From contig NZ_LBBT01000013.1 of the NCBI RefSeq assembly GCF_001006285.1, positions 1 through 42,830 on the forward strand: a stretch of DNA of 42,830 nucleotides, written 5' to 3'. The notes beneath the pieces are model-generated. The model saw nothing but the letters and a program-made list of their open reading frames with translations. It searched no databases and had not been told where the DNA came from. How positions within the stretch are numbered: position 1 is the stretch's first letter; each line of letters starts with the position of its first letter. The translations under genes and the position numbers were made by a program. Shown in pieces: positions 25,825 to 33,607 of the stretch. This DNA is from Paraclostridium benzoelyticum. GTDB lineage: Bacteria; Bacillota; Clostridia; Peptostreptococcales; Peptostreptococcaceae.

Positions 25825-27063
25825 ATGAAAAGAAGAGTTGTTATAACTGGATTAGGTTGTGTTACTCCAGTTGGAACAGGAAAAGAAACATTTTGGACCA
25901 ACATAAAAGATGGAGTTTGTGGTATAGATAAAATAACTAGCTTTGACGCATCCTCATTTCAAACACAAATAGCTGGAGAAGTAAAAGATTTTAATCCAGA
26001 AGATTATATAAATAAAAAAGAATTAAAAAGAATGGATAGATTTACTCATTTTGCCATAGCATCTTCGCAAATGGCAGTAAAAGATGCAAATCTTGATTTA
26101 GACAAAGTAGATAGCGAAAAAATGGGAGTTATAATAGGTTCTGGTATAGGAGGAGTTGCTACAATAGAAGAGCAACACAAAATTTTACTAGAAAAAGGAA
26201 ATAGAAGAGTTAGTCCATTTTTCGTGCCTATGATGATTTCTAACATGGCAGCAGGCCAAGTATCTATTGCATTAGGAGCAAAAGGACCAAATACTAATGT
26301 ATCTACTGCTTGTGCATCGGGGTCTCATGCTATAGGAGACGCATTTAAAGCTATACAAAGAGGCGATGCAGATATAATGGTAGCAGGAGGAAGTGAAGCT
26401 GGTGTTACACCACTTTCATTTGCAGGTTTCTGTAATATGAAGGCAATGTCTACTAGAAATGATGACCCAAAAACTGCTTCAAGACCATTTGATAAAGATA
26501 GAGATGGATTTGTAATGGGAGAAGGGTCAGGTATATTAATACTAGAAGATTTAGATCATGCTATAAAAAGAGGTGCTAAAATTTATGCTGAAATAGTTGG
26601 ATATGGAGCAACAGCAGATGCATATCATATGACAACTCCAGCAGAAAATGGAGAAGGCGCAGCTAGATCTATAAGCATGGCAATGAAAGATGGAAATATT
26701 CCTCTTGATGAAGTTGATTATATAAACGCTCATGGAACGTCTACTTACTATAATGATAAGTTTGAAACAATGGCAATCAAAAGTGTTTTTAAAGACCAAG
26801 CATATGAACTTTGCGTATCATCTACAAAGTCTATGACAGGCCATTTATTAGGAGCTGCAGGAGCAGTTGAAGCTATCGTATGTGCTATGGCTATAAGTGA
26901 TGGATATGTTCCTCCTACTATAAATGTAGAAAACTTAGATGAAGAGTTAGATTTAGATTACGTTGTAAATGAAGGTAAGAAAAGAGATGTTAGATATGCA
27001 TTATCAAATTCTTTAGGATTTGGGGGACACAATGCAACTTTAGCATTTAAAAAATATGAATAA
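25825..27063 (+). CDS. fabF: Beta-ketoacyl-ACP synthase II (FabF)
   Basis: FabF is the elongation condensing enzyme. The 412-residue thiolase-fold protein has the Cys-His-His triad: C163 in [15 protein letters not shown]303 in [12 protein letters not shown] and H340 in [24 protein letters not shown] at the C-terminus is typical. It is the last gene of the fapR operon and ends 9 bases before the terminator. No fabZ dehydratase or acetyl-CoA carboxylase gene follows, unlike streptococcal fab clusters, so those must be elsewhere. Confidence 0.96.
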   Translation: MKRRVVITGLGCVTPVGTGKETFWTNIKDGVCGIDKITSFDASSFQTQIAGEVKDFNPEDYINKKELKRMDRFTHFAIASSQMAVKDANLDLDKVDSEKMGVIIGSGIGGVATIEEQHKILLEKGNRRVSPFFVPMMISNMAAGQVSIALGAKGPNTNVSTACASGSHAIGDAFKAIQRGDADIMVAGGSEAGVTPLSFAGFCNMKAMSTRNDDPKTASRPFDKDRDGFVMGEGSGILILEDLDHAIKRGAKIYAEIVGYGATADAYHMTTPAENGEGAARSISMAMKDGNIPLDEVDYINAHGTSTYYNDKFETMAIKSVFKDQAYELCVSSTKSMTGHLLGAAGAVEAIVCAMAISDGYVPPTINVENLDEELDLDYVVNEGKKRDVRYALSNSLGFGGHNATLAFKKYE

Positions 27064-27072
27064 ATAATTATT

Positions 27073-27104
27073 AAAAGAGTTGCCTAAAATAGGCAACTCT
27101 TTTT
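27073..27104 (+). terminator. Terminator after fabF
   Basis: A 14-bp perfect stem, AAAAGAGTTGCCTA (27073-27086) with TAGGCAACTCTTTT (27090-27103) and a 3-base loop, is followed by a broken T tract. It closes the fatty-acid operon before spoIIIAA. Confidence 0.9.
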
Positions 27105-27113
27105 GTTTTTTTT

Positions 27114-27143
27114 GTCATAAATATTTAACCTTGAAAATATAAT
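27114..27143 (+). promoter_or_regulatory. Sigma-E-like promoter for spoIIIA operon
   Basis: GTCATAA (27114-27120) as -35 and AATATAAT (27136-27143) as -10 are separated by 15 bases, resembling the mother-cell sigma-E pattern. It lies between the fabF terminator and spoIIIAA. The operon is sigma-E controlled in Bacillus and clostridia. A/T richness limits certainty. Confidence 0.55.
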
Positions 27144-27169
27144 TATATAAACAAAGGAGGACAAGGGCT

Positions 27170-28138
27170 ATGAATAAACTTTCAGATGAAATTTTAAATT
27201 CTCTACCGCCTAAGCTAAGAGAAAAAATAATAAATGTACAATATGAAGATCTAAATATAGAAGAAATAAGACTTAGAGTAGAGAAACCATTAATAATAAA
27301 TTCTAATAATAGAGACTATTTTTATAATAACTCTATGAACAAGCTAGATATAAAAAATTCAAATTCGTATGTTGTAAAAAAAGAAGATATAGAACAGACA
27401 TTTCAACTTATGTGCAAATATTCAATTCATTCATTTATAGATGACATTAAAAAAGGGTTTATAACATTAAAAGGTGGGCATAGAGTTGGAATAGTTGGAA
27501 AGGTAATAATTGAAGATGGACAAGTTAAAAATATAAAGCACATATCATCTTTAAATATAAGGATTTCTAGAGAGGTATTAAATTGCTCTGAAAAAGTATT
27601 AAACCACATAATTAAGAGTTCTAATGAAGTAAATAATACTTTAATAATTTCACCGCCACAATGTGGTAAAACAACATTACTTAGAGATATAGTTAGAAAT
27701 TTAAGTAATGGGAACAAAGAAAAAGGGTTTAATGGAATTAAAGTAGCTCTTATAGATGAAAGGAATGAGATTTCAGGATCATATTTAGGAATAGCTCAGA
27801 TGGACGTTGGAATAAGAACAGACATAATAGAAACATGCCCAAAAGATATAGGGATAATGATGTTACTTAGGGCTATGTCACCTAACTTAATAGTAACGGA
27901 TGAAATAGGTAGTGAAAAGGAAATAAAAGCTCTGTACACAGCTTTAAATGGGGGAGTTAGCTTAATAACGACAGTACATGGGAATTCCATAGAAGATATA
28001 AGGGAAAGAAAGGAATTAAGCAAATTACTTGATAAAGAATTATTCAAAAAAGTAATAATACTTTCGGCTAAAAATGGACCAGGGACAATTGAAAAAATAT
28101 ATGACTTAGAAGAAAAGAGGTGGTATTTTGCAAATTAA
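27170..28138 (+). CDS. spoIIIAA: Stage III sporulation protein AA, ATPase
   Basis: SpoIIIAA is the cytosolic ATPase of the SpoIIIA-SpoIIQ channel that joins mother cell and forespore after engulfment. The 322-residue protein resembles type II/IV secretion ATPases. It has an N-terminal domain (about 1-150), Walker A PPQCGKTTLLRD with K167, ALIDERNEI, and Walker B LIVTDEIGSEKEI followed by LITTVHG. It is first of eight genes in the usual order, and its last four codons overlap the spoIIIAB start. AAAGGAGG precedes ATG. Confidence 0.95.
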   Translation: MNKLSDEILNSLPPKLREKIINVQYEDLNIEEIRLRVEKPLIINSNNRDYFYNNSMNKLDIKNSNSYVVKKEDIEQTFQLMCKYSIHSFIDDIKKGFITLKGGHRVGIVGKVIIEDGQVKNIKHISSLNIRISREVLNCSEKVLNHIIKSSNEVNNTLIISPPQCGKTTLLRDIVRNLSNGNKEKGFNGIKVALIDERNEISGSYLGIAQMDVGIRTDIIETCPKDIGIMMLLRAMSPNLIVTDEIGSEKEIKALYTALNGGVSLITTVHGNSIEDIRERKELSKLLDKELFKKVIILSAKNGPGTIEKIYDLEEKRWYFAN

Positions 28139-28649
28139 AATAGCTCTAATAAGTATTTTAGTAGCATGTAGCTATCTGATTGGAGAGTATTTATACAAAG
28201 CTTATACAAAAAGGCATAAACAGTTAAATGAGCTCATAAGGATATTAGAGGTAATGAGAATGGACTTATCATTTGGATTGTACACATTGGAAGAAATATT
28301 TTATAGGATAGGAGAAAATAAAGAATTTTCACTTGGATCTTTCTTTAAACATATGAGTATAGATCTAAAAGAAGATAATAGCAAAACATTAGAAACTATA
28401 TTATCAAAGAATGCTGATTTTATGATTAAAGAAAGTTACTTTCAAGATAAGGAGGTAGATGAATTAAAAAAATTAATACTTACTCTTGGAAAAGGAGATG
28501 TTTATTCTCAAGAGAGGATGATTGATTTATCTATTGAAAATTTAAAAAAACTCACAACAGAAAGTAAAGAAGATGTAGAGAAAAAAGGTATAGTATACAG
28601 AAAACTATCTACTATAATTGGGTTAGTTATAGGGATACTTTTAATATAG
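28128..28649 (+). CDS. spoIIIAB: Stage III sporulation protein AB
   Basis: SpoIIIAB is a membrane component of the channel, related to GspF-type secretion proteins. The 173-residue protein has an N-terminal hydrophobic segment (IALISILVACSYLIGEYLY), a helical middle with RILEVMRMDLSFGLYTLEEIFYRI, and a C-terminal hydrophobic end (STIIGLVIGILLI). It starts with TTG at 28128 behind AGAGGTGG, inside the end of spoIIIAA (11-base overlap), so translation is probably coupled. Confidence 0.92.
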   Translation: MQIKIALISILVACSYLIGEYLYKAYTKRHKQLNELIRILEVMRMDLSFGLYTLEEIFYRIGENKEFSLGSFFKHMSIDLKEDNSKTLETILSKNADFMIKESYFQDKEVDELKKLILTLGKGDVYSQERMIDLSIENLKKLTTESKEDVEKKGIVYRKLSTIIGLVIGILLI

Positions 28650-28659
28650 GAGGGTTAAT

Positions 28660-28857
28660 ATGGATATAACTTTGATTTTTAAAGTTGCAGGGATTGGATT
28701 ATTGATATCTGTTTTAAATATGGTTCTTGAGAAGACTGATAGAAAAGATTGGACTACCTTAACAACTCTTGCAGGTGTGATAATTGTTCTTACGATGGTA
28801 ATAACTGAAATAAATGATCTATTTAATGCAGTTAGAACGATGTTTCAGTTATATTAA
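28660..28857 (+). CDS. spoIIIAC: Stage III sporulation protein AC
   Basis: This is a 65-residue membrane protein with two hydrophobic segments (about 5-22 and 32-50), the normal size for SpoIIIAC. LISVLNMVLEKTDRKDW is a conserved family stretch. It is part of the channel and is similar to the first half of SpoIIIAD. It is 10 bases from spoIIIAB and 12 from spoIIIAD, with TAGGAGG before ATG. Confidence 0.93.
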   Translation: MDITLIFKVAGIGLLISVLNMVLEKTDRKDWTTLTTLAGVIIVLTMVITEINDLFNAVRTMFQLY

Positions 28858-28869
28858 GGGGGAGATCTT

Positions 28870-29256
28870 TTGGATGTAATGAAATTGGTAGGTCTTGCGC
28901 TTATATCTACTATATTATGCTTAATTATAAAAAAAGATAGACCAGAAATGGCTATGTTTATAGGGATATTAACAGGAATTATGATTTTACTTTCTGTAAC
29001 CTATAAATTCAATTTTATAATTGAAAGTATAAATGAATTAGCAAATAAGGCTAACATACCTACTATATATATATCTTTAATAATCAAACTTATAGGAATA
29101 GCGTACTTAATGGAGTTTGCTATTCAGATATGTAAAGACTGTGGGGAAGGAAATATTGCAGCTAAGCTTGAATTCGGAGGAAAAATTATAGTTATGACTA
29201 TGTCATTCCCTATATTAATATCTATTGTTGATATGATTTTAAATTTGATTCCATAG
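28870..29256 (+). CDS. spoIIIAD: Stage III sporulation protein AD
   Basis: This is a 128-residue polytopic membrane protein with about four hydrophobic segments, of the SpoIIIAC/AD family. The centre and end, AYLMEFAIQICKDCGEGNIAAKLEFGGKIIVM, form a strong family signature. It starts with TTG at 28870 behind AAGGGGGAG; an in-frame ATG at 28879 is a weaker choice. It is fourth in the operon. Confidence 0.92.
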   Translation: MDVMKLVGLALISTILCLIIKKDRPEMAMFIGILTGIMILLSVTYKFNFIIESINELANKANIPTIYISLIIKLIGIAYLMEFAIQICKDCGEGNIAAKLEFGGKIIVMTMSFPILISIVDMILNLIP

Positions 29257-29270
29257 GAGAATGATTACTT

Positions 29271-30443
29271 ATGAAAAAAATTGTAACTAGTATAATTTTA
29301 TGTATACTAATGGGGCTAACATTTGCAAATGTTTCATTTGCACAAGAAGAAAATGATAAAAAAGTAAAAGAAAGTGTAGATACATATATAAGTGAACAAT
29401 TAAATAAAATTAATTTACAAGAAATTCAAAACCAAATAAAAGATGAAAAATTTATAGAAGATGTAGATCTTAAGACATTTATGAAAGATTTAATATCTGG
29501 TAAGAAAACAATGCTAGATTTATTTGATAAAGAGGGCCTTAAACTATTCTTATTCGATGAATTGAGAGCAAGTTTAAAAGTTGCATCAATAATATTTGTC
29601 TTAGCGCTATTATCATCTATTTTAAAAAGTTTAGATAATTCATTTTCATCTGGAGCAATAAGCCAAGTAACAACCTATATTGTATTTATAGTAATGGTAA
29701 CTTTAACATTAGTAGGATTTAAAGATGTTTTAAATATATGTAACACCACAATTGATAGCATGATCAATTTGATGCAGATACTAATGCCAATATTAATAAC
29801 ATTTTTAGTGGTAATGGGATTTCCTATGACATCTACTGTTATGACCCCTATATTTATGGGAGGAGTAACATTTATAAATATAGTTTTTAAAAACTTTCTA
29901 TTTGTGTCAATTACCATAGGGTTTGCAATACTTGTTATAAATAATTTATCTAATAGTATAAAACTTAAAAAATTGGCATCTTTTATAAAGCAAATAAATC
30001 TGATAACAATTGGAGCCATATTTACTATATATTTAGCTTTAGTATCTATGCAGGGTATGTATGTTAAGAGTTTAGATGGATTTGCAGTTAAAAGTACTAA
30101 GTTTGCGATAGGAAATTTTATACCTGTTGTAGGCGGATTTGTATCAGACTCATTTGATATAATATTATCTTCATCTCAACTTATAAAAAACTTATTTGGA
30201 GGAGTGGGGCTAATAATATTAGTAGGGATATGCTTAATTCCTATAATAAAAATCATTTCAATAATATTAGTTTATAAAACCTCAGCAATGATAGTAGAAC
30301 CAGTTGGAGAAGATAGCATTTCAAACTTTTTAAATGAGATTTCAAATCTTATGGCAATAATGTTAGCATGTATCATAGCTATAACAATAATGTTTTTCGT
30401 TACTATAGCAATAGTAGTTTCTATTAGTGTTGTTGCACAGTAA
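29271..30443 (+). CDS. spoIIIAE: Stage III sporulation protein AE
   Basis: SpoIIIAE is the largest membrane subunit of the channel. The 390-residue protein has a cleavable signal peptide (about 1-24, KKIVTSIILCILMGLTFANVSFA before QEE), an extracytoplasmic helical region of about 80 residues, and then some seven membrane segments from about 110 to 385. SLKVASIIFVLALLSSILKSL and FVSDSFDIILSSSQLIKN match the family. It lies 14 bases after spoIIIAD and 12 before spoIIIAF. Confidence 0.92.
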   Translation: MKKIVTSIILCILMGLTFANVSFAQEENDKKVKESVDTYISEQLNKINLQEIQNQIKDEKFIEDVDLKTFMKDLISGKKTMLDLFDKEGLKLFLFDELRASLKVASIIFVLALLSSILKSLDNSFSSGAISQVTTYIVFIVMVTLTLVGFKDVLNICNTTIDSMINLMQILMPILITFLVVMGFPMTSTVMTPIFMGGVTFINIVFKNFLFVSITIGFAILVINNLSNSIKLKKLASFIKQINLITIGAIFTIYLALVSMQGMYVKSLDGFAVKSTKFAIGNFIPVVGGFVSDSFDIILSSSQLIKNLFGGVGLIILVGICLIPIIKIISIILVYKTSAMIVEPVGEDSISNFLNEISNLMAIMLACIIAITIMFFVTIAIVVSISVVAQ

Positions 30444-30455
30444 AAGGAGGAATAT

Positions 30456-31025
30456 ATGTTAGAGAGTATTAAAGCTTGGATAATAAGTATTTTAATTGCA
30501 GCCTTTATAGTTAACATAGTTAATATGATTCTTCCTTCTTCAAAGTTAAAGTCATATATTAATCTAGTTTTAAACTTTATATTTATATTCATTGCTATAA
30601 ATCCAGTCATTAATTTTTTTTCAGATGGAACAAGTTTAGAGGACAAATTATTAAAAACATATACGAAATATAATCAACAATATGTTGATAGCATGAATAG
30701 TCTAGCTAAAGACACAGGGGGAAAAAGCATAAAGTCTGGGTATGAAGATGGATTAAAAAGCATATTAGAATTAAAACTAGATGAATATGGTTATGAACTT
30801 GAAGATATTGAATTAGACGGATCAGATGTAAGTAAAGTTAAGGTTAAAGAAAAAAATAGTAATAAAGAAGAAAAAAAGGACATACAATCTAGTGAGGGTG
30901 AAAAAGATAAACAAGTATTTAAAGAAAGCTCAAATGATAAAGATACAAAATCAAAAGATGAAGTTAAAAAGAGCTTAGTAGACATACTTGATATATCCGT
31001 TGAAAATATAGAAATTGATAAATAG
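30456..31025 (+). CDS. spoIIIAF: Stage III sporulation protein AF
   Basis: This 189-residue channel component has two membrane segments close to the N-terminus (about 7-26 and 33-53) and a soluble domain beyond. That domain includes the family stretch YEDGLKSILELKLDEYGYELEDIEL near residues 90-115. The C-terminal 60 residues are a highly charged Lys/Glu/Ser/Asp spacer ending in VDILDISVENIEID. In other species this domain adopts a ring-building fold. AAAGGAGG precedes ATG. Confidence 0.9.
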   Translation: MLESIKAWIISILIAAFIVNIVNMILPSSKLKSYINLVLNFIFIFIAINPVINFFSDGTSLEDKLLKTYTKYNQQYVDSMNSLAKDTGGKSIKSGYEDGLKSILELKLDEYGYELEDIELDGSDVSKVKVKEKNSNKEEKKDIQSSEGEKDKQVFKESSNDKDTKSKDEVKKSLVDILDISVENIEIDK

Positions 31026-31040
31026 GGGTTGAGAATAGGT

Positions 31041-31589
31041 ATGTTTAAAAACTTAAAGGAAGACGATAAGAAAAAGATATACACTCTAGCCGCGCTGTCG
31101 TTTGTGTGTATTATGGGACTAGCTATATTTACAAAAAATCCAGTTGACAAAAAAGACAAAGAAACTTTTGAGGAAAACAAAGATCAAAAGTCTGCACAAG
31201 TAGAAGTAAAAAAAGATAATGATTTAGAAAGTCAACTTAAAAATATATTATCTCAAATCGAGGGAGCGGGAGAAGTTGACGTGATGATTACTTTTTCATC
31301 TGGGGAACAGATAGAACCAGCATTTAACTCAAATGCTACAAAGGAAGAGACAACTGAAAAAGATGCTCAAGGTGGAGAAAGAACAGTTACTACGTCAAGT
31401 GAAAATAAAACAATGATAACTTCAGGAGAAAGTAAGCCTGTAGTTATAAAAACATCAGAGCCAGAAATAAAAGGGGTTATAGTAGTTTCTAGTGGGGCTA
31501 GTGACCCAACTGTAAAACAAAGTCTATACTCAGCAGTTCAAACATCACTTCAGGTTTCAGGACACCAAGTTGAAATTTATTCTAAATAG
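31041..31589 (+). CDS. spoIIIAG: Stage III sporulation protein AG
   Basis: SpoIIIAG forms a large ring in the intermembrane space. From the ATG at 31041 it is 182 residues, with one N-terminal membrane helix (YTLAALSFVCIMGLAIFT), a charged linker, and the domain LKNILSQIEGAGEVDVMITF through the C-terminal IKGVIVVSSGASDPTVKQSLYSAVQTSLQV. A TTG at 31029 would add four residues, but AGGGG then lies directly against it; the ATG is preferred, though neither spacing is ideal. It is followed by a 78-base gap before spoIIIAH. Confidence 0.9.
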   Translation: MFKNLKEDDKKKIYTLAALSFVCIMGLAIFTKNPVDKKDKETFEENKDQKSAQVEVKKDNDLESQLKNILSQIEGAGEVDVMITFSSGEQIEPAFNSNATKEETTEKDAQGGERTVTTSSENKTMITSGESKPVVIKTSEPEIKGVIVVSSGASDPTVKQSLYSAVQTSLQVSGHQVEIYSK

Positions 31590-31600
31590 TTAAAAAAATA

Positions 31601-31629
31601 TTCATAATAAAAAAGCTCGTACATATAAA
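31601..31629 (+). promoter_or_regulatory. Possible sigma-E promoter before spoIIIAH
   Basis: TTCATAA (31601-31607) and CATATAAA (31622-31629) are 14 bases apart, close to the sigma-E pattern. It lies in the only long gap of the spoIIIA operon and would allow extra or independent expression of spoIIIAH. Confidence 0.45.
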
Positions 31630-31667
31630 TATTACAAGAATATAATTATTAATTAGGGGGAGTATAA

Positions 31668-32312
31668 ATGAAATTTAACAAAAGTATGTTTAAAAGTAGA
31701 GGGTTTGTCGTAATGTCATTAACACTTATGTTAGTGGTGGTTGGGACAGTAAATTATAATTTAAGTAAAAAATCTGTATTAGAAGCATCTAAAGAAATGG
31801 AAATGTATGAAGACGCTCAATTATCAAAAAATGATGACAAAAAGGATTCGAAAAAAGATGTTAAAGTTGTAGATAGTAAAGACACTATAGTTAATGAAAA
31901 AGCTAAAGAAACTAGCAAAGAGATAGAAAAGAAAATGACTTCTGATAAAAACATGAAAAAAGCATCATATGCAGTAGATATGAAAATGAATAGAGAAAAA
32001 CAAAGAAATGAATTAACAGAAGATTTAAATGAAATAATAAATAATCCATCTACATCAGAAGAAACTAGAAAGCAAGCCTCTAATATGAAATTACAGCTTG
32101 TAAAAGATCAAGAATTAGAAATTAAAATAGAAGATTTATTAGGTGCAAAAGGATTTGAAGATTCATTAGTGTACATAAGTGAAGAAACTGTTAATGTAGT
32201 AGTAAACAAAGAATTGCAACAAAAAGATGCAGCTAAAATATTCGATTTAGTTGCAAATGAGTCAAAAGTTAACTATGATAATATAAAACTTATGAGCAGT
32301 AATTCTAAATAA
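31668..32312 (+). CDS. spoIIIAH: Stage III sporulation protein AH
   Basis: SpoIIIAH is the mother-cell half of the SpoIIIAH-SpoIIQ channel. The 214-residue protein has an N-terminal membrane helix (about 11-30, RGFVVMSLTLMLVVVGTVNY), a long charged linker (about 40-110) and a C-terminal YscJ/FliF-like ring domain (about 110-210) with IEDLLGAKGFEDSLVYISEETVNVVV. It ends the operon, with a terminator 8 bases after the stop. GGGGGAG precedes ATG. Confidence 0.93.
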   Translation: MKFNKSMFKSRGFVVMSLTLMLVVVGTVNYNLSKKSVLEASKEMEMYEDAQLSKNDDKKDSKKDVKVVDSKDTIVNEKAKETSKEIEKKMTSDKNMKKASYAVDMKMNREKQRNELTEDLNEIINNPSTSEETRKQASNMKLQLVKDQELEIKIEDLLGAKGFEDSLVYISEETVNVVVNKELQQKDAAKIFDLVANESKVNYDNIKLMSSNSK

Positions 32313-32320
32313 GTATAAAT

Positions 32321-32346
32321 GCCTCAGTTATACTGGGGCTTTTTTA
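32321..32346 (+). terminator. Terminator of the spoIIIA operon
   Basis: A GCCTCAG stem (32321-32327) pairs with CTGGGGC (32333-32339) including one G-U pair, followed by TTTTTT. Confidence 0.75.
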
Positions 32347-32401
32347 TGTGGAGAAATAAATGAGTGACATAAATACTAGATTAAGCAAATCGAACTTTTT
32401 A

Positions 32402-32430
32402 TTGCAAATTAAAGCTCTATTTGGTATTAT
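32402..32430 (+). promoter_or_regulatory. Sigma-A promoter for yqhY
   Basis: TTGCAA (32402-32407) and TATTAT (32425-32430) have a 17-base spacing, about 36 bases before the yqhY start. So this gene has its own vegetative promoter and is not part of spoIIIA. Confidence 0.6.
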
Positions 32431-32465
32431 TATATAATAAAATAGTTTATATAGGGATGTGATAT

Positions 32466-32816
32466 ATGATGGAAAATAATAACTTTGGACAAGTTAAGAT
32501 ATCAAATGATGTCATCGCTACTATAGCAGGATTAGCAGCTATTGAAGTAGAAGGAGTAGGAACTACATCGACATTCACAGATAAATTACTAAAGAATAAT
32601 GGTGTTAAGATACAAATAGAGGAAGACGAAGTTATCCTAGATGTTATGATAATAATTGATTATGGAATATCTATACCTGATATAGCTTTTAAAGTACAGG
32701 AAAATGTAAAAAATACAGTTGAAACAATGACTGGATTAAAAGTTTCTCAAGTTAATATACATGTTCAAGGAATCAACTTTAAAAAAGAAAAAGTTGATAA
32801 GGCAGAAGCAAAGTAA
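32466..32816 (+). CDS. yqhY: Asp23/Gls24 family protein, YqhY type
   Basis: This is a 116-residue Asp23 (DUF322) protein. IAGLAAIEVEGVGTTST near the N-terminus, VILDVMIIIDYGISIPDIAFKVQENV in the middle and VSQVNIHVQGINFKKE at the end are family marks. Its place before nusB matches Bacillus yqhY, where the genes accB and accC stand between spoIIIAH and yqhY; here they are absent. YqhY is linked to acetyl-CoA carboxylase control in Bacillus. It is transcribed alone, between its own promoter and a terminator. ATG codons at 32466 and 32469 are both possible. Confidence 0.9.
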   Translation: MMENNNFGQVKISNDVIATIAGLAAIEVEGVGTTSTFTDKLLKNNGVKIQIEEDEVILDVMIIIDYGISIPDIAFKVQENVKNTVETMTGLKVSQVNIHVQGINFKKEKVDKAEAK

Positions 32817-32839
32817 TCATCTACGATAAATTAATATTT

Positions 32840-32865
32840 CCCTCTGAAAATCAGAGGGTTTTTTT
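32840..32865 (+). terminator. Terminator after yqhY
   Basis: A perfect 8-bp stem, CCCTCTGA (32840-32847) with TCAGAGGG (32851-32858), precedes seven T's. The nusB operon must therefore have its own promoter in the following 235 bases. Confidence 0.9.
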
Positions 32866-32943
32866 ACGCTTAAAGAAATTACATTAAACAAAAAAATGTG
32901 GATAAACTATAAGATATAGACATATCAATTATTTCGTATTGAG

Positions 32944-33059
32944 CGTAAAAAAAGTTTTTGAGCAACGGACGAAGTCGTCTGAGTAATGGGACACGAGTTT
33001 ACCGAGTGGACGTTGACGACATGAAATTTGAGCGGCATGAGCGGAGCGAATTTTTTACG
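32944..33059. repeat. G+C-rich element with short terminal inverted repeats, upstream of nusB
   Basis: This segment of about 116 bases begins CGTAAAAAA (32944-32952) and ends with the exact reverse complement TTTTTTACG (33051-33059). By hand count the inner part 32960-33050 has 48 G or C in 91, against surroundings that are mostly A/T. It contains a hairpin CGGACG-AAGT-CGTCTG (32966-32981), a competing 6-bp pairing of GTCGTC (32974-32979) with GACGAC (33015-33020), and many spaced copies of GAG/GAGC. The composition is unlike all other intergenic DNA here. It may be a non-autonomous repeat or a structured leader RNA of nusB. No transposase is present. Confidence 0.55.
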
Positions 33060-33100
33060 AGTAAATATGTATATACTAAATTCAAAGGAGGAATAAGCAA

Positions 33101-33607
33101 ATGAGAAAAGCTAAAATGATAACGACGAGAGAGTATATGATGAAGTTTATATACCAAATAGACATGAATAAAGAGGATTTAACTGATTTAAATGTTAAAT
33201 TAGAAAACTTCTTAAATGATAACTTTGAATACATAAAGAATAGATACGAGGAATTAAAATTACAATTTTCAGATGAAGCGGACGTTGAATTAGGAGAAAC
33301 AGATTTAAGTCAGTTTATTGATTTAAAATATAGCAAAGAACTAGTTGAAAGCTTTAACGGAAATAAAGAAAACATAGATTCTTTAATAAATAAATATGCT
33401 AAAAACTGGACTATAAATAGAATGGCTAAAGTAGACTTAGCAATACTTAGACTTGCTATTTGTGAAATACTATACATGGCAGAAATGCCTACTAAAGTTT
33501 CTATAAATGAAGCGATAGAATTATCTAAGCTTTACTGTGATGACAAATCTCCTAAATTTATAAATGGAATATTAGGAAGTGTTGTAAGTGAAATTGGAGA
33601 AAAATAA
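33101..33607 (+). CDS. nusB: Transcription antitermination protein NusB
   Basis: NusB binds boxA RNA with S10 (NusE) in rRNA antitermination. The 168-residue all-helical protein begins with TTREYMMKFIYQIDM. Its best-conserved part is NRMAKVDLAILRLAICEILY followed by PTKVSINEAIELSKLYCDDKSPKFINGILGSV near the C-terminus. It is a little longer than many family members (about 140-150), from an extended acidic middle. AAAGGAGG stands before ATG. It heads the operon nusB-M22-xseA-xseB-ispA-yuiD-dxs-tlyA-recN, and its last 20 bases overlap the next gene. Confidence 0.94.
   Translation: MRKAKMITTREYMMKFIYQIDMNKEDLTDLNVKLENFLNDNFEYIKNRYEELKLQFSDEADVELGETDLSQFIDLKYSKELVESFNGNKENIDSLINKYAKNWTINRMAKVDLAILRLAICEILYMAEMPTKVSINEAIELSKLYCDDKSPKFINGILGSVVSEIGEK

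Noticed and set aside
30791..31180. Minus-strand 129-residue Ser/Leu/Phe-rich frame opposite spoIIIAF and spoIIIAG
   Set aside because: It mirrors the charged Lys/Glu/Ser linkers of the real genes and has no start signals.
32958..33104. A 48-codon TTG frame across the G+C-rich element, whose TGA overlaps the nusB ATG
   Set aside because: There is no ribosome site before the TTG, and the sequence is dominated by the repeat-like element. The ATGA overlap is suggestive but probably chance.
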